From Gammaproteobacteria bacterium (GTDB lineage Bacteria > Pseudomonadota > Gammaproteobacteria > DSM-16500), in assembly GCA_021324305.1 (NCBI GenBank), contig JAJPJI010000033.1:62001-126000 (forward strand): DNA of 64,000 nucleotides, given 5' to 3'. A program made the translations under genes and the position numbers. Under the pieces are notes generated by a model. The model worked only from the letters and a program-made list of their open reading frames with translations. It was not told the origin of the DNA and did no database searches. The number at the start of each line of letters is the position of its first letter. Position 1 is the first letter of the stretch. This document shows positions 27,773 through 38,003 of the stretch, one piece after another.

Positions 27773-27803
27773 AAAAAGGCAGAACCCAGGTTCTGCCTTT
27801 TTT
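27773..27803. terminator. Bidirectional Rho-independent terminator
   Basis: GGCAGAACC (27778-27786) pairs with GGTTCTGCC (27789-27797), flanked by A5 (27773-27777) and T6 (27798-27803). It ends the minus-strand prepilin transcript (stop at 27821) before the cytochrome b561 gene. Confidence 0.9.
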
Positions 27804-27820
27804 GAACAACGAATCTATGA

Positions 27821-28294
27821 TTACGGATTGGTTGTATATGTGATAGTGATTGCTGTTGCTGCACCAGATGTACAATCACTTACAGCAAACGGCGTACCGC
27901 CCTTGGAGAAGTGATTATTCGTAGACAGCTTGGAAACCAGTAACGGACAAACACCAGAAGGTACGTTGCCGATATCAATGGTATAAGTTGTTGCAGATCC
28001 ATAGGCAACAGTAATTGGATCACCCCATGGGGTTGTTAAACCACCACCTGGCAATAAGGGCTTGAGAGCTGAGTTAGTAATTACAGACGCAGTATACGCA
28101 CCGTTAGCCTGTGAGATACTATCTGCTGCTGACACAATACCCTGGATTTGCTCAAGTACTGCGTTAGCTTGTTGAGATGAGCTGGCAGATTGATAGTAGC
28201 GAACGGACATAACGATAATCATTGCCGCGATTGCTAATACCAACATGACTTCAAGCAGGGTAACACCAAGCGCCGACTTGTAAAATCTTTTCAT
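27821..28294 (-). CDS. Type IV prepilin-like protein
   Basis: 157-residue prepilin. The leader MKRFYKSALG ends at Gly10, followed by the processed N-terminus VTLLEVMLVLAIAAMIIVMS with the conserved Glu at +5 and a first residue Val, as seen in type IVb-like pilins. The globular part has two cysteines (about residues 117 and 142) that could form the C-terminal disulphide loop. Prepilin peptidase and pilus assembly genes are absent around it, so this is an orphan major or minor pilin. It has its own terminator, GGGAG before the ATG, and a divergent esterase gene upstream. Confidence 0.88.
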   Translation of the reverse strand: MKRFYKSALGVTLLEVMLVLAIAAMIIVMSVRYYQSASSSQQANAVLEQIQGIVSAADSISQANGAYTASVITNSALKPLLPGGGLTTPWGDPITVAYGSATTYTIDIGNVPSGVCPLLVSKLSTNNHFSKGGTPFAVSDCTSGAATAITITYTTNP

Positions 28295-28430
28295 AATAAC
28301 TCCCTTCCCTTTTATTAAGACCCTTACTCTGTTGACGGTGATTTACTATAACTAATGCCAGCTACAACTGGCATGGCAATCACTTATTATGTTATTTTTC
28401 AGCTTCATTACGCAAGTGGATTTCATAACA

Positions 28431-29129
28431 ATGAATGAAAATAATCTTTTAGATTGCATAGAAATAGAAACTTCCAGCCCAGCCAAAAGAAGCATTATCT
28501 GGCTTCATGGACTTGGGGCAGATGGCAATGACTTTGCCCCCATTACGACAGAACTCAACCTGCCAACTAATTCCGGATTGCGCTTTATTTTTCCACATGC
28601 TCCAATCATGCCCGTTACGATTAACAATGGCTATGAAATGAGGGCATGGTTTGATATCTATGGATTCTCATTTGATTCCAGAATTGATACTGATGGCATT
28701 GCCCAATCTGTCAGGCATGTTGAAAGACTGATCAAGAGAGAGGTCGATCGCGGCATCGATAACAGGAATATTATCCTCGCCGGTTTTTCCCAGGGTGCCG
28801 CCATCGCGCTAACCACAGGCCTCAGCCATGCCACACCCTTATGCGGTGTTATCGCTCTTTCAGGATTTCTGCCGCTAGCCGGTGAAGTCTTGTCGACAGC
28901 AAGCTCTGCGAATCGCCAGCTGCCAATTTTTCTTGCACACGGCACTGAGGACCCGATTGTGCCCTATGCTCTCGGCAAAGCTACTCAAGCTGCATTAACA
29001 CAGGCAGGATACAACATCGATTGGCATAGCTACCCCATGCCGCACTCGGTATGCGCTGAAGAAATACATGACATTGGCACCTGGCTGAAAGACATTATCG
29101 CCGGCCAGAAAAAACAAAACCCCGCATAG
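28431..29129 (+). CDS. Phospholipase/carboxylesterase family alpha/beta hydrolase
   Basis: 232-residue serine hydrolase of the acyl-protein-thioesterase/carboxylesterase family. The nucleophile elbow is GFSQGAAI; WLHGLGADGNDFAPI is the oxyanion region, AHGTEDPIVPY holds the catalytic Asp, and PMPHSVCAEEI the catalytic His. The frame runs upstream to 28389, but ATG 28431 gives the usual family start. No signal peptide, so cytoplasmic. Homologues cleave short-chain esters; a thioesterase role on acylated proteins is possible. A weak terminator overlaps the stop. Confidence 0.9.
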   Translation: MNENNLLDCIEIETSSPAKRSIIWLHGLGADGNDFAPITTELNLPTNSGLRFIFPHAPIMPVTINNGYEMRAWFDIYGFSFDSRIDTDGIAQSVRHVERLIKREVDRGIDNRNIILAGFSQGAAIALTTGLSHATPLCGVIALSGFLPLAGEVLSTASSANRQLPIFLAHGTEDPIVPYALGKATQAALTQAGYNIDWHSYPMPHSVCAEEIHDIGTWLKDIIAGQKKQNPA

Positions 29130-29139
29130 AACGGGGTTT
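29117..29139. terminator. Terminator-like hairpin at the esterase stop codon
   Basis: AAACCCCG (29117-29124) and CGGGGTTT (29132-29139), loop containing the TAG stop. The T-tract is short, so termination is probably weak; it also faces the minus-strand barrel gene ending at 29166. Confidence 0.5.
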
Positions 29140-29165
29140 CGCGCACACAAAAAATTGAACGGATC

Positions 29166-29768
29166 TTAAACAAAGAGGAATGAAATACCAATACTGTATA
29201 AATCTTCGGTCCCTGTTCCGCTGCTGCCCTGGGCTCGCTGCCATTGCACCACACCGGCAAATTCCGGCGTAAAATACATTTGCCCGCCAAGGCCGATATA
29301 AAGACCGGTCGAGCTGTGTGAACTACCGCCAAGACCAATTGAATTTGCAGCGGCATTATTAACCAGACTGATATGTGAACTAATATGTTGGGCACCCAGC
29401 TTTCCGAATGCTTCTACGCCTGAATCAGAAATCGGGAGAATACCTCTGGCAGCGATATCGTATGAATAATGGGTGACGTTTGCTGCTTTCGTTCCATCAC
29501 CTGCCTTGATGCTTGAGTTTGCATATTTTGTATAACCGATTTCGGCTGCAAAATATGGCATGAATTTGTAGCCGATATTACCGTTTCCACCCAGCCCCGA
29601 TGAACTCGAAGAACCAGGATAGTCTGTGTTGGATATATGGGAAGATCCGCCATTCAACTCAAGATACCAGCCGCTTGGAGCTGACATCGTTTGCGCCAAA
29701 GCCGGTGCTGCAACAGAAACTGCAGCCAATCCACTAACTACCGCCAATAATAATCTTTTGCCCTGCAT
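29166..29768 (-). CDS. Outer-membrane beta-barrel protein (OmpA/OmpW-like porin family)
   Basis: 200-residue outer-membrane protein. Signal peptide MQGKRLLLAVVSGLAAVSVA with cleavage after APALA, then eight or so alternating strands such as GWYLELNGGSS, GYKFMPYFAAEIGYTKY, SYDIAARGILP, EAFGKLGAQHISSH and a C-terminal strand ending DLYSIGISFLFV with final aromatic pattern. ATG 29768 has GGGAGGA six bases upstream. Similar small barrels are abundant surface antigens in Legionella and Coxiella. Ligand unknown. Confidence 0.85.
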   Translation of the reverse strand: MQGKRLLLAVVSGLAAVSVAAPALAQTMSAPSGWYLELNGGSSHISNTDYPGSSSSSGLGGNGNIGYKFMPYFAAEIGYTKYANSSIKAGDGTKAANVTHYSYDIAARGILPISDSGVEAFGKLGAQHISSHISLVNNAAANSIGLGGSSHSSTGLYIGLGGQMYFTPEFAGVVQWQRAQGSSGTGTEDLYSIGISFLFV

Positions 29769-29867
29769 GTATAATCCTCCCTTTAAGATGGGCGTTGCAA
29801 ACTGAGCATTATATCCAAAAAACATCATGGCACGAGTATAACCAGAATGTAAATTCCAGGAAACAAT

Positions 29868-31952
29868 TTATTGCAGCAGCGCAATATCCGCCACCTGCAG
29901 AAACAGTGCGCGCAGCTTGCTTAAAAGCAAAATCCGATTTTCACGCCGCGGCTTGTCATCCGTCATCACCATGACCTGGTCAAAAAAATCATCTACCGGC
30001 TTTCGCAACTCAGCCAGCTGCAACAATACTTCATCATATTTACCGGATTGCGACAGCCGCGCGACAACCTGGCTTTTCGCTTCCAACTGATGAGCAAGTT
30101 CACGCTCGGCAGCATTTTCAAAAAAATTTGGATCAATGGATTTGGCGTCAATTGCATCCACATACTTGGCAAGAATATTGCTGACGCGTTTATTCGCGAT
30201 ACTCAGCGTTTCTGCTTCCGTCAATCTCTTGAAGGCCTGAACCGCCTTGATGCGCTCATGTATGTCCAAGGGATTGGCAAGCCCCAGCGCCGCCACAGAA
30301 GCAAACACATCCGGCATGACACCCTGCTCCTGATACCAGGAACGGAGGCGCTCCTGGACAAAGCTCAAGACCTGCGGAATGATATCCGGGTTTTCCAGTC
30401 TGGCGGTGTAAGTCGAAACAGCAAATTCAAGCACAGCCCTGAGATCAAGATCAATATTATTCTCTATCAGGATGCGGATCACGCCTACCGCTGCCCGGCG
30501 CAGGCCATAGGGATCCTTGTCGCCGGTTGGAATCTGATTGATCCCGAACGCACCCGTGAGCGTATCAATTCGATCAGCAAGCGCGAGCGCCTGGCCAACC
30601 GGATTTTGTGGTAAATCGTCGCCAGCAAAACGCGGCATGTATTGCTCTTTCATGGCAATAGAAACGTCATTTGGCAAGCCATCGTGCGCCGCATAGTAGC
30701 AGCCCATGACACCCTGCAGTTCGGGGAATTCTCCCACCATATCGGTGGTCAAATCCGTTTTGGCGAGCAATCCTGCCTGTTCTGCCAATACGGAACTCGC
30801 TCCTATTTTTCCAGCAATAAAAACCGCCTGCTGACTGATACGCGCAGCCTTGTCATAAAGCGTTCCCAGCTTGGCCTGGAAAACAATCCCCTTCAGACGC
30901 TCAACGCGTTGCTCGAGCCTTTCCTGTTTGTCTTTCGCATAAAAGAATGCCGCGTCTGACAAACGCGCTCGCAGTACACGCTCATTACCATGAACAACAC
31001 GCTCAGGCTGATGACTGCGTATATTGCTGATGGTCACAAAGTGCGGCAGAAGCTTTCCCTTTGCATTCGTTACCGGGAAATACCGTTGATGGTCCTGCAT
31101 GGATGAAATCAACACTTCCTGGGGCAATTCCAGAAAGTCGCGGTCAAAATTTCCAACAATGGCTACAGGCCATTCAACCAACCCCGTCACCTCATCCAGC
31201 AAGGCATGATCAATCAGCACCGAAGCCTCTCCGCCAAACGCGTTCAGCACAGCTTCTCTTGCCGACCTTACAATTTCACTGCGCCGGAATTCAAAATCAG
31301 CGATCACAAATCCTTTGACCCTAAGAAGGGATTCATATTCCGCCGCATGCGGAATCGTTATCCTGTCAGGCGCATGAAACCGATGTCCCCGTGTCACCTG
31401 TCCAGCTGCATAACCAAGAATATTACCGGGGATCACTTGAGCCCCATAGAGCATGATGACCGAGTGGATAGGACGGGTGAATTGCGCATCATTGTCACCC
31501 CAACGCATGCGTTTTGGTATGGGCAGCGCTGTCGCCGCCTGTTCAATGATGCCCGGCAGCAATTCAGCAACCTTTTTACCGGCCACATTCTGGCGGAAGC
31601 CCATCCATTCGCCTTGGTTATTCTTGATAACTATCAATTCCGCCGGCGTCACACCGCATGACCGCGCAAACCCCACGCAGGCCTGTGACAGATTTCCGCT
31701 AGCGTCAAACGCCGCATTAACAGCCGGACCTTTGCGTTCAACTACTTGATCAGGCTGTCCCGAGGCAAGATCCTTGACGAGCACCGCCAATCGTCGCGGC
31801 GTGGCAAAAAATTTAATGTCTTCGAATGCCAGGTCTGATTTCTGCAAACGGTCTTTCAATTGCTGGCAAAATGCCTCTGCCAGCTTCAACAATGCCTTGG
31901 GAGGCAGCTCTTCAGTGTGGATTTCAACCAGAAAATCATCTTTCATTTTCAT
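29868..31952 (-). CDS. glyS: Glycyl-tRNA synthetase beta subunit
   Basis: 694-residue beta subunit of the alpha2beta2 glycyl-tRNA synthetase, which contributes tRNA recognition. The start [22 protein letters not shown], the block [31 protein letters not shown] and [18 protein letters not shown] are all characteristic. Length matches E. coli GlyS (689). Its ATG overlaps the glyQ stop by four bases (ATGA), the normal coupling of the two subunits. Confidence 0.97.
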   Translation of the reverse strand: MKMKDDFLVEIHTEELPPKALLKLAEAFCQQLKDRLQKSDLAFEDIKFFATPRRLAVLVKDLASGQPDQVVERKGPAVNAAFDASGNLSQACVGFARSCGVTPAELIVIKNNQGEWMGFRQNVAGKKVAELLPGIIEQAATALPIPKRMRWGDNDAQFTRPIHSVIMLYGAQVIPGNILGYAAGQVTRGHRFHAPDRITIPHAAEYESLLRVKGFVIADFEFRRSEIVRSAREAVLNAFGGEASVLIDHALLDEVTGLVEWPVAIVGNFDRDFLELPQEVLISSMQDHQRYFPVTNAKGKLLPHFVTISNIRSHQPERVVHGNERVLRARLSDAAFFYAKDKQERLEQRVERLKGIVFQAKLGTLYDKAARISQQAVFIAGKIGASSVLAEQAGLLAKTDLTTDMVGEFPELQGVMGCYYAAHDGLPNDVSIAMKEQYMPRFAGDDLPQNPVGQALALADRIDTLTGAFGINQIPTGDKDPYGLRRAAVGVIRILIENNIDLDLRAVLEFAVSTYTARLENPDIIPQVLSFVQERLRSWYQEQGVMPDVFASVAALGLANPLDIHERIKAVQAFKRLTEAETLSIANKRVSNILAKYVDAIDAKSIDPNFFENAAERELAHQLEAKSQVVARLSQSGKYDEVLLQLAELRKPVDDFFDQVMVMTDDKPRRENRILLLSKLRALFLQVADIALLQ

Positions 31953-32875
31953 ACTTTCTTCTCTTTCAGCAAGGGGAAACCGAGCGCTTCTCTAGCCAGG
32001 TAATAACTCTCGGCGACCGCTTTGGCCAAACGACGGATTTTTAAAATGTGATGCTGACGCTCGGTAACCGAAATGGCTCTTCTTGCATCAAGCAAATTGA
32101 ATGTATGCGACGCTTTCAGCACCATTTCATATGCAGGCAAAGGCAATCCCGCCTCAATCAGCCGCAAACTTTCGCGTTCATAAAAATGAAAATGCTTGAA
32201 TAGCGTATCAATGTCAGCAACTTCAAAATTATATCTGGATATTTCCACTTCGGATTGATGACACACATCACCGTATGTCACCACACCTTGCGGGCCTACA
32301 CTCCAGACAAGGTCATAAATATTATCCACGCCCTGCAAAGCCATGGATAATCTTTCCAGGCCATAGGTAATTTCTCCGGTTACCGGTTTGCATTCCAGTC
32401 CGCCAACCTGCTGGAAATAGGTGAACTGCGTCACTTCCATCCCGTTCAGCCAGACTTCCCAGCCCAGACCCCATGCTCCAAGCGTTGGAGATTCCCAATT
32501 ATCCTCAACAAAGCGTATATCATCGGCCAGCGTATCGATGCCCAGTACGCGCAGCGAGGCAAGATACAAATCCTGTATATCTGCAGGAGACGGCTTCAGC
32601 ACAACCTGAAACTGATGATGCCTTTGAACACGATTCGGATTTTCGCCATAACGTCCGTCAGTAGGCCGGCGACTGGGCTGCACATAGGCTGCCCGCCAAG
32701 GCTCCGGACCGATTGCCCCGAGAAAACTCGCGGTATGAAATGTTCCCGCACCCACCTCCATATCAACCGGCTGCATAATGACACAGCCTTGCCCGCCCCA
32801 ATACGCCTGCAGGGCAGCTATTAAACCCTGAAAGGTCTTCACATCAAAAGTATGATTGTTTTTTGATTGATCCAT
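31949..32875 (-). CDS. glyQ: Glycyl-tRNA synthetase alpha subunit
   Basis: 308-residue catalytic alpha subunit. Family segments: [60 protein letters not shown], and [20 protein letters not shown]. Length agrees with E. coli GlyQ (303). The gene is first in the glyQS operon and is divergent from prlC. The ribosome site before the ATG at 32875 is weak (GGCGATAAGTAC). Confidence 0.97.
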   Translation of the reverse strand: MDQSKNNHTFDVKTFQGLIAALQAYWGGQGCVIMQPVDMEVGAGTFHTASFLGAIGPEPWRAAYVQPSRRPTDGRYGENPNRVQRHHQFQVVLKPSPADIQDLYLASLRVLGIDTLADDIRFVEDNWESPTLGAWGLGWEVWLNGMEVTQFTYFQQVGGLECKPVTGEITYGLERLSMALQGVDNIYDLVWSVGPQGVVTYGDVCHQSEVEISRYNFEVADIDTLFKHFHFYERESLRLIEAGLPLPAYEMVLKASHTFNLLDARRAISVTERQHHILKIRRLAKAVAESYYLAREALGFPLLKEKKV

Positions 32876-33039
32876 GTACTTATCGCCAATATTTATCTTA
32901 TGATTAGCGGCCGATTATAGCATTCTTGCTTGAGATTAGGAGATGCTATTCTGGAAGATAGAGGAAACCCGGCCTCATGACGAGCTCAACAGCTGAACAA
33001 TCCTGCCCGCAGGACAGGTTATTTAAAGAGAGATTGCTT

Positions 33040-35094
33040 ATGTCAATGGAATCCTTTCATCAAGATATGTTACCCATATTCACAAAAATTGACCCCGCAC
33101 TGATCAAGCCACTTGTCACCGAAGCCCTGAATTCGAACCGGCAGCAATTACAGACTTTGTTGAATCAACCCGGGCTTTATACCTGGAACAATCTGATGCA
33201 GCCCCTGGAGACCATGAGTGATGAATTTAACAAGATCTGGTCGCCGATTTCACACCTGCACGCCGTGATGGAATCAGAAGCATTGCGCGCCGCCTATAAC
33301 GAAACCCTGCCAATCATCACGGAATACCACACAGAACTATCACAGAATGAAAAGCTTTTTCATGCCATTTCTTCCCTCGAGAAAAGTCCGGAGTTTGAAA
33401 CACTCGCGCCTGCACAACGCAAAATAATCGAAAACGAAATTCGCGATTTCAGACTGGCTGGCGTGCATTTACCCGAAGACAAAAAAGCACGCATGGCCGA
33501 ATTACAGCAGCAGCTCAGCAGGTTAATGACAACATTTTCCGAAAATCTCCTTGATGCGACCCACGCATGGACCCTGCATGTCACAGACCAGCGGCAAATT
33601 GAAGGGTTACCCGCGCAAGCTACACAGCTTGCTGTTGATAATGCAAAACAGCGCGGACTGCCGGGCTACGTATTCACCCTGGATTATCCCTCTTACTCCA
33701 CTGCGATAAAATTTATTAAAAACCGGGAAATCCGCAAAACCCTTTACGAAGCCTATGCTACACGCGCATCAGACCGCGGACCGGATGCGGGAAAATGGGA
33801 CAATTCACCGATCATGGATGACATTCTCAGGATACGCAATGAAATCGCCCATCTGATCGGCTACAAATCATTTGCTGAATATTCTCTCGCAACAAAAATG
33901 GCGAAAACACCTGACGAAGTGCTGCATTTCCTGCATGATCTTCTGGCACGAAGCAAATCTATTGCAGAGGCCGAATACAATGAAGTCATGGAACTGGCGA
34001 AAACACTGGATGGCATCACTGCTGTCGAGGTATGGGATTTCGCCTATTATTCTGAAAAGCTACGTGAATCCAAATTCAATTTTTCGCAAGAAGACTTGCG
34101 TGCTTACTTCCCGATAGAGAAAGTACTTGCAGGCATGTTTTCACTGGTGAACAAGCTGTACGGTATCAATATCAAAAAGCAGGATGATATCAATGTCTGG
34201 CATCCTCTCGTCCAGTTTTTCACAATCCACGATGACAACAATGAGTTACGCGGCGGATTTTATATTGACCTGTATGCACGCCCGCACAAGCGCGACGGTG
34301 CATGGATGGATGAATGCCGCGTACGCCGCCGAATCGACGGGAAGAACATTCAATATCCCGTTGCCTATCTGACTTGCAATTTCATGCCGCCTGTCGACAA
34401 TCATCCGGCACTGCTCACTCATGATGATGTCCTCACCCTGTTTCATGAATTCGGCCACTGTCTCCATCACCTGCTGACAAAAGTTGACTTTCCCTCTGTT
34501 TCCGGAATCAACGGCGTGCCATGGGATGCCGTCGAATTTCCCAGCCAGTTCATGGAAAATTACTGCTGGGAGAAGGAATCACTGGCGCTTCTCTCCGGAC
34601 ATTATCAAACCGGCGCAACCCTGCCTGACGACCTTTATCAGAAGATGCTGAATGCGAAACACTTTCAGACGGGACTGCAAATGATCAGACAGATTGAATT
34701 CGCATTATTCGATTTTCGACTGCATCTCGAATACGATCCATCAAAATCGAATTTCGTCCAGACTATACTCAATGAAGTGCGCAACCAGACCGCGGTCATC
34801 CATGTTCCCGAATTCAACCGCTTCCAGCACAGCTTTTCGCACATTTTTGCCGGCAGTTATGCCGCGGGTTATTACAGCTATAAATGGGCAGAGGTTTTAT
34901 CATCCGACGCCTATGCGCAATTCGAAGAAAACGGAATTTTCGACCGCAAGACCGGTAAATCATTCATGGAAAACATTCTCGAAATTGGCGGTGTGCGCGA
35001 TCCCATGGTTTCATTCAAGGAATTTCGCGGCCGTGAACCCACAATTGACGCGCTACTTAGACAAAGTGGAATTATAAAAGGCCAGCCGGCATGA
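33040..35094 (+). CDS. prlC: Oligopeptidase A (M3 metallopeptidase)
   Basis: 684-residue cytoplasmic zinc peptidase that degrades signal peptides and other oligopeptides. The zinc motif HEFGHCLHHLL begins at about residue 469, and the downstream glutamate ligand region is MENYCWEKESLALLS. The frame is open to ATG 32977, but ATG 33040 starts MSMESFHQDMLPIFTKI, aligning with the E. coli PrlC start region and length (680), with GAGAG upstream. Single gene. Confidence 0.93.
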   Translation: MSMESFHQDMLPIFTKIDPALIKPLVTEALNSNRQQLQTLLNQPGLYTWNNLMQPLETMSDEFNKIWSPISHLHAVMESEALRAAYNETLPIITEYHTELSQNEKLFHAISSLEKSPEFETLAPAQRKIIENEIRDFRLAGVHLPEDKKARMAELQQQLSRLMTTFSENLLDATHAWTLHVTDQRQIEGLPAQATQLAVDNAKQRGLPGYVFTLDYPSYSTAIKFIKNREIRKTLYEAYATRASDRGPDAGKWDNSPIMDDILRIRNEIAHLIGYKSFAEYSLATKMAKTPDEVLHFLHDLLARSKSIAEAEYNEVMELAKTLDGITAVEVWDFAYYSEKLRESKFNFSQEDLRAYFPIEKVLAGMFSLVNKLYGINIKKQDDINVWHPLVQFFTIHDDNNELRGGFYIDLYARPHKRDGAWMDECRVRRRIDGKNIQYPVAYLTCNFMPPVDNHPALLTHDDVLTLFHEFGHCLHHLLTKVDFPSVSGINGVPWDAVEFPSQFMENYCWEKESLALLSGHYQTGATLPDDLYQKMLNAKHFQTGLQMIRQIEFALFDFRLHLEYDPSKSNFVQTILNEVRNQTAVIHVPEFNRFQHSFSHIFAGSYAAGYYSYKWAEVLSSDAYAQFEENGIFDRKTGKSFMENILEIGGVRDPMVSFKEFRGREPTIDALLRQSGIIKGQPA

Positions 35095-35141
35095 ATCCAC
35101 GCAGGCAGGCATGGGCAAATCTGAGTCCAGCCCGCGCTTCC

Positions 35142-36275
35142 CTAGTTCATCTTGCTGACAATGTGAGATTTATCCCGGGATATGGAATGCGCCTGTTGAT
35201 CGGATTGCGGCTGGATGCCCGCTTCTTGCGAAACCGCAGGCTTTTTCCAGATGCCAAGAGCTGGCGCGAGCCTGAACTCTCCCGCGCAGGCCGGATTTTC
35301 CACAACCTTTTCGCTCTGGATCAAATGATATCTTTTTGCAAATGCAATCGCCGTTGATTTGCGATATTCATTATCTGCCAGATCGCCCAGGCTGTTTTCC
35401 AGAAACAATTTTGCTGAGCACCGTATTTTGCTTGCTTTCACGCGCGAGGAACAATCAGAAGACAAAATCTGTTGCAATGCCTTATTAAAAAGCGTGGACA
35501 GCTCTGAGGGAATGAATGACCAGTAATTCTCAATGAAACAGCTGGCGGAAATTTCTGTTAACTTATCCTTGCATTGACTCAAGGACCATGCTACCCGGGT
35601 TTGCGGATCAAACATGAAATAACAGCAAAGATTAAGCACCTCCTCTGGCAGAATGGATATTAATGAATTCGCCTGTTGGTGTCCCTGCGCCATCACAACA
35701 GCCTGCTGCTGCTCAAGCAGGCGATGATATGTTTTGGTAGCGGTATCCAGTCTGTTTTTCAATCTCCTGGCCAGTGGGTAATTCAACTTGATCTCCAATC
35801 CGGCAGGACATTGGCCGCTTTCTAGCGCTTCCGCCAGTTGCGGAACCCAGTGTTGACTGAAACTTTCATACGCGAAATGATTCATTCGCAAGCGACCACG
35901 CGCATCTTGTTCCAGAGCACAGCCTGTATCAAAACGGATTTCCAGCTGAAAATGGGCAGGACATTTTCCGCTTTTCAATGCAGCGGAAATTGATTTAAAA
36001 CCCCTGTTATCATGGTTGGATATGTAAAGAACAATTTTTGTGTGCTCCGGCAGCCGTCCGCTTTCAATCAGTCTTGCAATTTGGCTCATTGAATTACTAT
36101 AGATATTGATGTATTCGTCACTCCAGTCCTGCTCCGAGTAAAAATCCTTTTTGCGCGGGAAAAGAAGATAGACTGTCATTCCTTCTGATGCTTCACCTTT
36201 TAATACTTGCTCACTGAATTCAAGAAACGCCTGATATCCGCGAATGGCTTGCGGAGAATCGCCGCGACCTAACAT
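35142..36275 (-). CDS. LRR-type repeat protein with F-box-like segment, candidate effector
   Basis: 377-residue protein. Three copies of a repeat are visible: IARLIESGRLPEHTKIVLYI (66-85), ISAALKSGKCPAHFQLEIRF (96-115), and LAEALESGQCPAGLEIKL (147-164). The last two match the ALxSGxCPxxLxIxL units of leucine-rich-repeat proteins in Legionella and Coxiella. Residues 207-235, ISILPEEVLNLCCYF onward, resemble an F-box (LPxEvL). The tail is hydrophilic and Ser/Gln-rich. The frame is open to a GTG at 36467, but a strong promoter at 36346-36374 places the transcript start inside that extension, so ATG 36275 with GAGGA upstream is used. Function unknown; host ubiquitin targeting is inference. Confidence 0.7.
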   Translation of the reverse strand: MLGRGDSPQAIRGYQAFLEFSEQVLKGEASEGMTVYLLFPRKKDFYSEQDWSDEYINIYSNSMSQIARLIESGRLPEHTKIVLYISNHDNRGFKSISAALKSGKCPAHFQLEIRFDTGCALEQDARGRLRMNHFAYESFSQHWVPQLAEALESGQCPAGLEIKLNYPLARRLKNRLDTATKTYHRLLEQQQAVVMAQGHQQANSLISILPEEVLNLCCYFMFDPQTRVAWSLSQCKDKLTEISASCFIENYWSFIPSELSTLFNKALQQILSSDCSSRVKASKIRCSAKLFLENSLGDLADNEYRKSTAIAFAKRYHLIQSEKVVENPACAGEFRLAPALGIWKKPAVSQEAGIQPQSDQQAHSISRDKSHIVSKMN

Positions 36276-36345
36276 GGAGAATTGTCCTCGTTTTGCTGCA
36301 AAAACAAATAATAATTTGCATTGGATATGCGGATTATGCAGGCGC

Positions 36346-36374
36346 ATTATACCCACGCCCCACAAAATGGTCAA
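36346..36374 (-). promoter_or_regulatory. Consensus sigma70 promoter for the LRR protein gene
   Basis: Reading the minus strand: -35 TTGACC (36374-36369), 17-base spacer, -10 TATAAT (36351-36346). Transcript start is expected near 36339, giving a leader of about 64 bases before ATG 36275. Confidence 0.7.
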
Positions 36375-36496
36375 ATTTAACGCACTTGCATTTTGATCGG
36401 CATATGCGCCAATAAAATGTCTCACGCTTGCCCAACATCCATACGAAAGCCATAATACATTCCCCACAAGTCTTTCATATAACTGAGGTATAAACT

Positions 36497-37924
36497 ATGG
36501 ATTCACTATCGGCCCGGCATCCCAAGGTATTGCCATTTCTGTTCCTGACTGAAATGTGGGAAAGATTCGGATTTTATGTCGCACAAGGTTTGCTTGTTTT
36601 ATATATGACTCAATATTACGGATTTTCCGATGACATGAGTTATACCATCTCGGGAATCTTTGCAGGCCTGGTATACATATCCCCTTTCATCGGCGGCTTT
36701 CTGGCAGACAAATTACTGGGTTTTAAAACTGCCATTATTTGGGGAGGCCTGTTTCTTGTCCTTGGATACGCATTACTCAGCCTGTCTTCTGTCAGTGCCT
36801 TGTTCTATCCTGCCCTCTCCACCATCATTATTGGCAATGGTTTGTTAAAACCAAACATCTCCAGTCTGCTGGGTACGCAGTACGCGGCAGAGGATCCGCG
36901 CCGGGATTCAGGCTTCACCATTTTTTACATTGGAATCAATATCGGTGCAGCCCTGTCTGGCGCCTCTGGTTACATTAAAAATGCATTTGGCTGGCATACG
37001 GCATTTGCTCTCGCGAGCGCAGGCATGATTATTGGACTGATTGTCTTTTTCAGCGGCCTGAAACACATAAAAAACACCCAAAAAATCCAGCCGGCTGATG
37101 GCAAGTTAAAATTCAAGCTGTTATTCTGCTGTGTGCTTGCTGTAATTGGCATCAGCTTTTTAATGCGCGTCCATGTACTTGCTAACCTGTTGCTGCCAGG
37201 CGCGGGAATTGTACTGCTCATATTCCTTATTGTACTGACCTTGCAGCAAGATGCGAAATACCGCAAGCGCATGATTGTACTCAATACATTAATTCTTTCA
37301 TCCATTGTCTTCTGGATGCTGTTTCTTCAGCTGTTCAATTCCGCCAATTTGTATATCGACAGACTGGTGGATAAAAACCTGTTTGGCCTGCACCTCACGA
37401 CAACGGTATTTTATGCGTCTGAAAGCGTCTTTATCATCCTGCTGGGTCCAGTGTTTGCATGGTCATGGCAGGCGCTTGGACGCAATGACAAAAATCCCTC
37501 GCCTGTGACCAAATTTGTCCTTGGTATTTTCTTTGCCGGATTGGGATTTCTGGTACTCGCGGCCAGCACCATGTATCCAAGCAGCGAAGGCCTGATCAGT
37601 CCTCTATGGATATTTCTTTCCTATCTGCTAATTACAATTGGTGAATTGCTTCTCTCGCCCATTGGACTATCTGCTGTCACCATGCTTGCGCCTTCCAACC
37701 TGATTGGCATGATGATGGGCATCTGGTTTGTCGCAACTGGTTTTGGAGGAATCTTCGCTGGATGGATTGCAAAACTCTCAAGCGTGCCCGAAGCAACCGC
37801 TACTGTCGCGGAGAAACTCAGCATTTATCAAAGCGCGTTCTTCGATTATGCGTGCCTGGCATTTTTCGTTGCCATCGTTTTATTTTTTGTCCAGATAGGA
37901 TTAAAAAGAATGCTGAAAGAATGA
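36497..37924 (+). CDS. POT/PTR family proton-dependent oligopeptide transporter
   Basis: 475-residue membrane protein with twelve or more helices. The signature LTEMWERFGFYVAQGLLVLY (ExxERFxYY class) is at the start, and helix 4-5 shows GNGLLKPNISSLLGTQY and FTIFYIGINIGAALS, both characteristic of POT carriers. These import di- and tripeptides with protons. Peptide uptake fits an amino-acid-using intracellular lifestyle. Single gene, divergent from the LRR protein; ATG 36497 is preceded by GAGGTATAAACT. Confidence 0.93.
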   Translation: MDSLSARHPKVLPFLFLTEMWERFGFYVAQGLLVLYMTQYYGFSDDMSYTISGIFAGLVYISPFIGGFLADKLLGFKTAIIWGGLFLVLGYALLSLSSVSALFYPALSTIIIGNGLLKPNISSLLGTQYAAEDPRRDSGFTIFYIGINIGAALSGASGYIKNAFGWHTAFALASAGMIIGLIVFFSGLKHIKNTQKIQPADGKLKFKLLFCCVLAVIGISFLMRVHVLANLLLPGAGIVLLIFLIVLTLQQDAKYRKRMIVLNTLILSSIVFWMLFLQLFNSANLYIDRLVDKNLFGLHLTTTVFYASESVFIILLGPVFAWSWQALGRNDKNPSPVTKFVLGIFFAGLGFLVLAASTMYPSSEGLISPLWIFLSYLLITIGELLLSPIGLSAVTMLAPSNLIGMMMGIWFVATGFGGIFAGWIAKLSSVPEATATVAEKLSIYQSAFFDYACLAFFVAIVLFFVQIGLKRMLKE

Positions 37925-38003
37925 GACTTGACTGGACAAACATCATGTTTGCTCCCCGCCCGGCTAGAGGTTATGATATGCCCAACATTTTAGGAGTGTA
38001 TTT

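Noticed and set aside
35091-35357. Plus-strand ORF of 88 codons starting at the prlC stop
   Set aside because: It lies opposite the LRR protein gene, has no recognisable product, and the LRR frame shows repeat structure and a strong promoter.
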